A DNA stretch of 64,000 nt from the NCBI GenBank assembly GCA_016711705.1, contig JADJSK010000005.1, positions 197,434 through 261,433 on the forward strand. The letters run 5' to 3'. The notes beneath the pieces were generated by a model that was not told where the DNA came from, searched no databases, and saw only the letters and a program-made list of their open reading frames with translations. This document shows positions 54,887 through 64,000 of this stretch, in pieces. How positions within the stretch are numbered: position 1 is the stretch's first letter; every line of letters starts with the position of its first letter. The DNA comes from Candidatus Brachybacter algidus. GTDB lineage: Bacteria > Bacteroidota > Bacteroidia > Chitinophagales > Saprospiraceae. The position numbers and the translations under genes are program-made.

Positions 54887-57800
54887 ATGCGCCATTTCCT
54901 CCTTTTACTATTTACAGTTATTGGTTCTTTAACTTCTGTTTATAGCCAATGCCCTACAATTACTGGCGCTGCATTTGGTAGTGGATGTATTGAAAACGGG
55001 AGTAATTGTGCTACAAGTCCAATAAATACAGGATTTACAGGATTTACAGGAACAAGTAATGGAAGTTGGTCAATTGTTGGTGGGACATTTCAAGCAGCAG
55101 GTGGCAACCCAGGAAATTGTGTAAATTTAAATTCCGGAACATCTTACTTATTGTATAATTCTAAAAACTGTGGAATAGGATCCATCAGTTTTGATCATAG
55201 AAAAATTGGTGCAGGAACATCCATAACGTTTCAATTACAATATAACAAAGGCGATGGTTGGTTCAATTTAGGCCCAGCCACCTTAGGTAGCACTCCTGCG
55301 TACGCATCATTTAGTCAATTCGTCAATATTTATGGTGACAATATCCAGATAAGAGTCAAGATCGTTAGTAGAATAGGTGTAGCCAGTTTATTTATTGACA
55401 ATTTCATCGTAACCAATTATACTATTACTGAACCAGTCACCAGTGGCGATGCAGGTTGTGGAGGCCTATTCTTCTTCCCCAATCCTTCAATTCCAATCCC
55501 ACCAAATGCATATGTGGTAATTTTCACTAGTTTCAATGCTCCTACAATAGATTATAATTTTAGCTCCTTATGCAATAGCGGTTACGATATTTATGTATAT
55601 CAAAGCTCATGCACCAGGACTATTGGTGCTTTTACGAATGGAAATGGCACTGGACTAAGAACAACGAACATAGGTGTACCTTCCATTGGATGTTCAACAT
55701 CATTAACATACGATACTGATAACCCTGCCATAGACCCTCAACAAGACGGAGACTTCGTTTATATTGATGAAAATGGGATGACACAATATGGTAACAATGG
55801 ATGCAATTCACCGGCACTAGACCCTGATCGATGTCCCTACTGTTTATAATTCCGTAGTAACTCCAGGAACATATTCAGCCGAATGTTCAGGAATTCAATA
55901 TATCCAGGGAATTATATCAGTTGCAGGTTGTCCTGATGTGACCACCCCTGAATTTCAATATAATGTAATTTGTCCGGATTTGCAGGTAACACCTTTGGCA
56001 ATATGTGAAGGAGAAAGCATAGATTTAACGACATTGGTTATTGAAACATCCGGTAATTTGGCCCTTACAACAACTTACCACAGTGGAACGCCCACGACGC
56101 CCGGGAATTTATTGCCTTCCACTACAGTGATGCCAACAATGACAACAACATATTATGTTAAATCGACTTTTTGGTGGAATATGTACTGATGAAAAGGCAA
56201 TAGTGATATCTGTCAACAGTAAAATTACTCCTTCATTTCGATCCTATTTCGCCTCAATGTGCTGGAGGCAGTACCCCCTTACCCAATGCAGATAATAATG
56301 GAATAACAGGTACTTGGATGCCTCCTTTTAATCCTAATGCTTCTGATACTTACACTTTTACACCAACCACTGGACTATGTGCTACCACAGCTATGTTAGC
56401 AGTAACAATTACAGCTCCTACTACTCCTATATTCAATGCTATTCCTTCACAATGTGCTGGAGGCAGTACCCCTTTACCTAATGCAGATAATAATGGAATA
56501 ACAGGTACTTGGATGCCTCCTTTTAATCCTAATGCTTCTGATACTTACACTTTTACACCAACTCCTGGTATATGTGCTACCACAACTATTTTAGCAGTAA
56601 CAATAAATCCGCTACCTGTAGTTACTATTCCACCCATAAGTGACAAATGTACTACTGATCCACCTTTTTGCTCGGTGGTGGTTTGCCAACTGGAGGATCT
56701 TGGTCAGGACCTTTTGTTACTGGAGATAGCTTTGATCCGACTGCTGCAGGAGTGGGCCCTTATACAATAACTTATACCTTTCAAGATGGAAACCTTTGCA
56801 GCAGTGCTGATAGCACAATTATCAATGTGATTTTGTGTTCATGCACCGATCCAGCGACAGTGGACGCAGGTCCTGATCAACAAATATGCGCAAATGAAAT
56901 TCCAGAAGTTTCTGGCATCGTCGTCAACTCAGCCATTTTTTCATGGACTACCTCGGGTGACGGTACCTTTGATAACGATGCAGCCCTGACAACAAATTAT
57001 AATCCTGGCCCGTTAGATATTGCCGGCGGGACTGTTACTATTACGCTGACGGCACCTGATCCGGATGGAGCTGGCCCCTGTTCATCCGTTGATGATTTTT
57101 TTTATCCTTGATATTGTTCAGCAACCAACGATTTCTATTGCTGGAGATATAGATCCATGTATAAACGAATGTGGAACTTTTTCAATCCTCATAACAGGTG
57201 GAACCGGCGGCACATATCAATTATCTTTTAATATCACAGACGGTACTTTCAACTATAATTTTATGGATCCGTCCATAACAAATGGAGAAAACATTAATGT
57301 ATGTTATGGTGGAGCTACGTCATCCTATAATGCTGCAACTAACACCCTAAATATTCCAAATACAGTTAGCCAAGGTGATTTTATAATTTCTGCCACCTTA
57401 ATTGTTGATAACAATTTTACTACATGTCCAGGCATTATTAATCCACCTAACACAGTTACTGTAAGCGTAAATTCAAATCCAAGCATTACCCTCAGCGGCA
57501 CAGCAGGTCTTTGCCCCGGAGAATGTGAGAATGTATCCTTCAATATCAGAGGAGGATCAGGGCTGTACAACGTAGATTTCTTAATAACCAGCCCATTTTT
57601 GGTTATAACTTCAGCGATAATGCACTATCAGCTTCTAATAACTTTACTTTTTGCTACTCTGGACTTTTCTCATCCTATAATGCTGCCACCAATACTATTA
57701 CCATTCCATCATTTGTGCCTCCTGGTGTTTTAAATATCACAGTAACATCACTTGAAGATGCTAATACTGGTTGCCCTGGAACTATTAATATGCCCAATAA

Positions 57801-60800
57801 TCTCGGCATAACGCTGTATTCTAATCCTGCAGTAAGTATTACTCCAGTGCCAACTCAATGTTTAAATGACCCTGCCGTAACATTATCAGGCAGTCCTTCA
57901 GGAGGAATCTGGTCTGGGACAGGAGTAATTGGTAATACATTTGATCCACTACTGGCAGGTGTCGGATCATGGCAAGTAACTTATAACTATACAGATGCGA
58001 ATGGTTGTATGGGAAGCAATTCCACAAGTATTGTTGTTTCGGATTGTGGTTGTGCAAATCCTGCGATAGCTGATGCTGGTATGGATTTAATTATTTGCAA
58101 TGGTGATGATGCAGATCTAACCGGTAGTGTTAGTAGTACAGCAATTTGGTCAACAAGTGGAAGCGGAATATTTGCAAACCCTAATTCCGCCATTACAACA
58201 TATACTCCCAGTGCCTCTGATTATATAGCTGGAACAGTTACATTGACCTTGACTGCTACTGATCCGGATGGTGTAGGTCCTTGCAGTTCTGCCAGTGATC
58301 AAATTGTCCTAACTTTCACTACAGTTGTAGTAAATATCGATCCCGTGGCTGATATCTGTTTGACGGATGCTCCAATTACATTGTCAGCAACGCCTCCAGG
58401 AGGAATTTGGACGGGAACCGGCGTCACAGGAAATATTTTTGACCCTTCTGTGGCTGGTGTTGGTACTGCACAATTAATATATGAGTATACGGATGCAAAC
58501 GATTGTTCTGATGCTGAAACTTTAGCGATTCTTGTGCTTGATTGTGGATGTGCTGATATGGCTTTCGCCGATGCAGGACCAGACGATATAGTCTGTGCAG
58601 GTGATGCCGCAATACTTTCCGGTACTGTTAACCATGCAGGTACATGGTCCACTTCAGGCAGTGGCACCTTTTCAAATATTAACGATGTAAACGCAACTTA
58701 TACTCCAAGTCAGGCAGATATTAATTTTGGTTCAGTAATTCTAACTTTAACAGATGCTGATCCTGACGGAATTGGTCCTTGTGTAAGTGCTGGGGATCAA
58801 GTGGTCATTACCTTTGATTTCCTTGTGATTAATATTTCACCGGTAAGTCAATTATGCGATGGTGATCCAAGTGTAATACTTTCAGCCACTCCTATTGGTG
58901 GTTTATGGTCAGGACCGGGTGTAAACGGTAATAGTTTTGATCCCTCTACGGCTGGACCTGGCACCCACACTATCAATTATACTTTCATTAATTCAAATAA
59001 TTGCACAGCAAGCGAAGACATTCAAATAGTTGTAACTGATTGCAATTGCCCTAATCCTGCTATGGCAAATGCAGGTAGTGACCTAAAAGTCTGCGGCAAC
59101 CAATTAATTCTGCTTAATGGAACAGTAAATACAACTCCTTTGTGGAGCACCAACGGCACCGGATTTTTTGATGATCCGAATATGGCACTCACTATTTATA
59201 ATGCAAGTCCGGCAGATATACTTGCAGGTTCAGTAACTTTAACCTTAACAGCATCGGATCCTTGATGGGGCAGGACCCTGCTCAGCAGCCACTGATCAGA
59301 CTGTCATTACTTTTCAAGCGATGCTTTCCGTTGTTGCCAATCCTGTGAATGATCTGTATCAGCGCTAATCCTGTTACCCTTACAGGAAATCCAGGCGGTG
59401 GAACGTGGTCAGGTATCGGAGTAACAGGCAATACCTTTGATCCCGCTATTGCAGGAATCGGAAGCTTTACATTGTCTTACGATGTGAGTAGCGGAGGATG
59501 TGACGGCAGTGATGATATTGAAGTGAATGTTATTGATCTACCTGCTGTTTCAATAGGAACACTGGCAGATTTTTGCATTGGCGATCCTGCAATAGTCTTA
59601 AATATAGGTAGTCCGGCCGGTGGTTCATATTACTTAAACGGAGATCTGGTAAATGCAATTACTTCCTTCAATCCAAGTATGATAGGCACTCAGACTATAA
59701 CCTACATAGTTGGCACTTCTCCATGTACTAACCAAGCTATTACAAGTTTTAAAGTCAATGATTGCCTGTCCAAATCAAGCTACTGGATGCAGGTATCGAT
59801 CAAGCAGCGTGCAAGGGATCAACTTTTCTTTGGCTGGTATCATCTCAAACGCAAATAGTGCTACCTGGACTACTGCCGGAGATGGGATATTTGGTAACGC
59901 AAATTCATTGAATACCAGCTATGCTCCCGGACTAAATGATGTGTTAAATGGTTCGAAGTTATTATTACGCTGACTACCGAAGATCCTGATGGAATAGGCC
60001 CTTGCAATCCCGCTTCCCTGCATACTATGAAGATCACAATAAATACTCCTCCTGTCATTGTGTCTCAAAGTGTTGCAGAGCTTTGTTTGGACGATCTACC
60101 TATTACGCTAACGGTTACTCCTACCGGAGGAATATTTACTGGTAATGGAATATCCGGCAATCAGTTTGATCCAATGATAGCAGGTGTAGGTACACACAAA
60201 ATATTTTATAAGGCAAACGTTGGGACTTGTTTCAATAGACCTCAATAACTATTAATGTAGCCAATTGTGACTGCACAAACAACGTCACCGTAAATGTAGA
60301 CCTGATACGACTATATGTCAATTAAATCCAGTGCAATTAAATCCAATAATATCAGAATTGCAAACGGTTCATGGACCACAAATGGATCTGGGAATTTCAA
60401 CAATTCTAACATAAAAAAAAATGCGATATATACTCCTTCTCCACAGGACCTTCTGAATGGAACTATAGTAGTTACTTATACAACTGTGGATCCTGATGGT
60501 GCCGGACCTTGTCTTAAGCTACAGATCAAAAAATATAATTTTAAAACCACAGCCAGAAGTATTACTCCTGTCACACTACCCTCTTGTAACAAACCTTTGG
60601 GAAGTCTTAAGATAACGTACTAGCAGGCCAAACCTGTTATATTCTATCGACAATGGTTTAACATTTACCGCGAACTTATCAATTGACAATATTGAACCTA
60701 ATGATTACCAACTCATAATTCAAAGTCCCGGGTTTGATTGTCAGACAACTCTTGATTTCAAAATTGCAACATTACCGATTAGCGAAGCATTTGGACTATT

Positions 60801-61561
60801 AAATCTTCTGCATGTTCAGATGATGATAATAACTCTTTTGTCCTTTATCAGACCAGTAATTTAACTTTACCCTATCAGATCACGATCAACGGTGAAAAAA
60901 AAATCTCCTGTTACTTCTCTCCCTGCCACATTTGAGATGTTGGACTTTGGAATATATGATGTAATTCTAACTGATTCTAAAGGCTGTATTGTCACCAAAC
61001 AAATTGAATTTAAGTTCAATAGTTCTGTTGAATTAAATATTAATCCAATATATATTATTGATAAGGGGGAGAGTGTGAGTCCTTAAAACTGACATTCTGG
61101 GTGATTATGAGACTATATCATGGACTCCTGCTACCTGGCTCTCTTGCGATGACTGTCAGATCCAACTGCCAAACCAGATTCAAATGTAACATATAAGGTT
61201 GTCGTAATGGATAGTCAAGGTTGCATGGATGAAGGAATAATAGAGGTAAGAATCCGAAAAAAAGATCCAATGTATTTATCCCAAATGCTGATTTCTCCAA
61301 ATCATGATGGAATAAATGATGGATTCACAGTGTTTGCTGATGAAAATATTAAATCAGTCAAAACTCTCCGCATATTTAATAGGTGGGGCGGATTGGTATT
61401 TCGAAAGAAATAATTTCGAACCAAATAAGGAAGAACTTCGGCTGGAATGGAACATTCAAAGGAAAAGAGGAAACCCAATGGTATTTGTCTATTTCGTAGA
61501 AGTTGAACTCACAGATGGTGATACAAAAATATTCAAAGGAGATGTTACAGTAATTAAATGA
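54887..61561 (+). pseudogene. Giant repeat protein with T9SS type B (gliding-motility-associated) C-terminal domain, many frame breaks
   Basis: About 2200 residues if repaired. The signal peptide (MRHFLLLLFTVIGSLTSVYS) precedes an N-terminal domain of about 300 residues. From about 56.2 kb to 60.6 kb come repeats of about 155-165 residues. Each has a Cys-rich join (CGCANPAIADAGMDLIIC), WSTSGSGIFANPNSAITTYT, LTLTATDPDGVGPCSSA and GGIWTGTGVTGNIFDP. These resemble PKD/SprB-type and HYR-like adhesin repeats. The C-terminus carries the type B signal: QMLISPNHDGINDGFTVF, LRIFNRWGGLV and FKGDVTVIK. Such proteins are carried to the surface by T9SS and act as adhesins. The 57715-59265 stretch (516 residues) is unbroken; elsewhere frames change more than ten times. 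Confidence 0.8.
56255..56606 (+). repeat. Near-identical 195-bp tandem repeat (65 codons) in the giant T9SS gene
   Basis: Copies start at 56255 and 56450 (CAATGTGCTGGAGGCAGTAC). They encode CAGGSTPLPNADNNGITGTW and PPFNPNASDTYTFTPT. The few differences are mostly single bases, so the duplication is recent. Confidence 0.85.
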
Positions 61562-61764
61562 TAACTTAATAAGGCTTTTTATGACTGGTGTCAAAAATGC
61601 ACATTTAATTCATCCTGAAGGCTTTACACTCATTATTTCTTCAATTCAATAGCTTTAATAAATTGTTCAGAATACATGATTTTCAAATTAATTTTGATTT
61701 TTTACACTGTAGTGACAAGTCGCTACCTGTCCCTACAGTGTAAAAATTCAAAACTTGGTGAGAC

Positions 61765-63186
61765 TTAATCACAACAAAGGAGTCCAGCAATCTGCAAAGA
61801 CTTTCCATAAATTTTGTACCGATAGGTCTCTTCTGCCATTCGAGAAGTATTCAATTTATCTAAAAAATCTTCCATGTCATTTTCAAACAATTCTCTAAGC
61901 CCGGAATTTACTTTTTTTGTCATAAACAAAGGCTGCAATTTCAAATTGATGAAAAAAAGCTACGATTGTCAAAGTTAACTGTACCTACTATTGAAATATC
62001 ATCATCAACGGTAATGGTTTAGCATGAATAAAACCTTTTATAAACATAAACTTCTACGCCAACTTCAAGCATCTTCTTCATGTAAGAGTTCATAGCGAAT
62101 TGCATAAAACTTAGAATCCGCCTCCTTAGGTACAATCAATTTGACTTTCTTTCCTGCATAGCGAGGCAACTTCTAACTGGTAATGATCTGTGCATTAGGA
62201 ATAAAAGGGGGTTTGTAATGTTGATCTCACTTTTGCAGTATTGATAGCCGAAATGATCCTAACATATTATATGGTTCGTTGCTATCTGGACCACTGCCTA
62301 CAATAACAAAAGCGTCACCTTTATTCTGATTATAATTAAAGGAGAATTCTATGGGAAAAGTCAATTCACCAGAAGCATATTTATAGCTCAGCAGAAATTG
62401 CATTTGCTAAGAAATTCACTGCATTGCCTTCTATTCTAATGTGTGTATCCCGCCAGAAAACTGAGTTTTTCTTAGTAATGTCATATTTATTTGAAACATT
62501 GATACCTCACATACCTCAATTCCCATCGATCCCACTATTTTATGATTTCTATAGTTTGCATTGGTATATAATTTCATCCACAATGGATAAAGGGAATCAC
62601 CTCAACATTTCCATTTTTAGAACTTTGGGAATATCACCGATGTTGTTACTTCCAAAATCATCAATATAAATCTTACTAACACACCTTCCGAGGCTTTTTT
62701 CCACCAATGCTTTGTGCTATTTCCATTCCTATCTATCACGATCAAAATGTAATACTCTATATGAATATGTATTTGGTTGTTTATTAATATGTCTCCAACA
62801 ATTTTTTACTTTTCTCTTCGCCATTTTCAAGAATTGGAAACATCATTGTTTTCTGTAAGGATTGATTGCTTTGGCATAAAAGAGGTCTACGACACTTAAA
62901 CTTTTATCAAAGGAATTTATTCTCTAATTCTTGACGGATATGAATAAAATATTCTTTGTAAACATCTATAAATTCTCTCAAACGCATTAGATCCCGTGAG
63001 CCCTTCAGTGTAAATTTTTTCTGCTTTCTGTGATCTCTGCCTATCAAAAAATATACTATTAGCCCACACCTGGTAACAATAGGAAAATCATGATGTAGGC
63101 AAGTGATTTTACACGGGTCCCGGTTCTCTATGAGCAAGGTAGTTATAACTCCAAATAAATTAGACTACAACTACGATACTTCCCAT
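61765..63186 (-). pseudogene. cls: Cardiolipin synthase (phospholipase D family), heavily frame-broken
   Basis: No single long frame exists, but pieces joined on the minus strand give one protein. They are a start at ATG 63186 (MGSIVVVV), ENRDP followed by CGLIVYFLIGRDHRKQKKF (N-terminal membrane part), a central region with INVSNKYDITKKN and WRDTHIRIEGNAV, then GDAFVIVGSGPDSNEP, PRYAGKKVKLIVPKEADSKF, the second HKD motif as HAKPLP/TITVDDDISIVGTVNF DNRSF, and a C-terminus ending AGLLCCD. This is the order in cardiolipin synthases, membrane enzymes that join two phosphatidylglycerols. At least eight single-base changes are required. The density fits poor sequence at a contig edge more than decay, but decay is not excluded. 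Confidence 0.72.
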
Positions 63187-64000
63187 AATAAAGTAAATTT
63201 GCCACATTCAGAATTGATATTTCCCAGAAAGACAACACCGCTATTCAATAATATTAGTAGGTTGGAATACTAACGCATTAATATTGATTAGATGTAAAAT
63301 AGATTGAAGAAATAAATAAAAAAATTAATCCAATAACCATCAGTAGACCTGGTAACTGAGAGGTGCTGATCCTTTTCAAACTAAATTATCGTATTTGTGG
63401 CGAAGCAGTTGTTTCCGCAAGACGCGGTTTTGAAACCTTGACTTTTATGATCCTTGCTTTTTTCTAAATTGCTTTTATTGAAACATAGATAATAGTCTTT
63501 TAAGTATGTTGATGCACTTGCAATTTTAATAAAACTCATACTTCTGGATTGTGGCAATCTGTATTATTTGAAAATTTTGCAAATGGGATGATGGTACTCC
63601 TTTGTCATTAAATCAATTGTTTTAAAAATGTTCAATTTTCATTTTTGGGAACTTTTTTCTTCTTTCCTATAAATGCTTTATTATACTTACTTTACGTATT
63701 TTATTGCCTGACCCATTCATGTACATATTTGAATTTTAACACTTTAAGCCAAAACTAATATTTTACTCGATCATTATTCTACCAAAATACTGAACGTATC
63801 ATTTTAGTCCATTCATTCGGTCAAGTATGGGTTACATTCGACATGAGCCGCTTAATTTTTCTTCTCATCGCATCATATCAAATTATGAATATTCCAATAA
63901 ATAAATCCCTGTTTTTCATGTAGCTTTAATCTGGACTACATTTTTTCTAAAATCCGTGTATATTTGAAAATCTTTTTTGGATAATTTATTGATTGAGGTT
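63187..64000. other. Unresolved AT-rich end region
   Basis: No frame longer than about 60 codons. On the minus strand pieces such as LLMVIGLIFLFISSIYFTSN (near 63300-63350) look like a membrane helix in broken sequence. I cannot assign a gene; low sequence accuracy probably hides one or two. Confidence 0.35.

Noticed and set aside
58299..58667. Long minus-strand ORFs in the giant repeat gene
   Set aside because: They are antisense shadows of a conserved repeat reading frame.
61562..64000. True non-coding region or pseudogene desert
   Set aside because: Most of 61765-63186 reads as cardiolipin synthase once frames are joined; only 63187-64000 stays unassigned.

Overview
The window is AT-rich chromosomal DNA from a member of the phylum Bacteroidota. 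The evidence is a SusC/SusD outer-membrane uptake pair, type IX secretion (T9SS) C-terminal sorting domains, many TAnnTTTG promoter boxes about 15-25 nt before start codons, and a fabF-rnc order typical of the phylum. Saprospiria- or Chitinophagia-like is a guess only.

Layout. 0-8 kb is core: a partial outer-membrane barrel, a GT35 alpha-glucan phosphorylase, a secreted amidotransferase-fold protein, diadenylate cyclase CdaA, MiaE and an aspartyl protease with a PDZ domain. At 8.1-8.4 kb lie tRNA-Ser(GCT), a decayed tRNA-like relic and tRNA-Pro(TGG). An integrative element of about 8.7 kb (8385-17123) sits in the 3' half of tRNA-Pro. A 47-bp att repeat flanks it. It carries a tyrosine integrase, an unknown integrase partner, an HTH protein, a RepA-like ATPase, a broken primase-like gene, an XRE regulator with an operator-like palindrome, two exported proteins, and a divergent HEPN protein / two-TM protein pair that looks like defence cargo. 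No relaxase is visible, so a satellite-like element is possible.

17-20 kb holds a duplicated 'small ORF + lipoprotein' module, one copy split by an IS982-family insertion with 5-bp target duplications. 21.6-27.3 kb is a SusC-SusD-LamG operon. 27.4-30.4 kb is leader peptide-fabF-rnc. 30.5-34.3 kb has an S9 peptidase, an acetyltransferase and a proline-iminopeptidase-like lipoprotein. 34.35-35.38 kb is an internally deleted IS3-family copy. A Fic protein behind a strong inverted repeat, a WYL regulator and a DinB protein follow.

38.7-46.3 kb is a sugar-oxidation locus: two sugar isomerase-like TIM barrels, a GMC oxidoreductase with its gluconate-dehydrogenase subunit 3 partner, an MFS permease, a Gfo/Idh/MocA protein and a polysaccharide deacetylase. 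It resembles known 3-keto-glycoside chemistry. 46.5-50.4 kb has an aldo/keto reductase, TfoX-like and VOC proteins, a 2.5-copy tandem repeat, sucD and a DivIC/FtsB-like gene. 51-61.6 kb encodes two large T9SS-secreted proteins, the second about 2200 residues of repeats with a type B sorting domain. 61.8-63.2 kb is a cardiolipin synthase on the minus strand, recognisable only by joining frames.

Quality caveat. Many genes are broken by single-base frame changes. Several are repaired by adding one base to a homopolymer (glgP, susC, dinB), and breaks become very dense after 51 kb. Sequencing indels are the simplest explanation, so most 'broken' genes here are probably intact in the organism.
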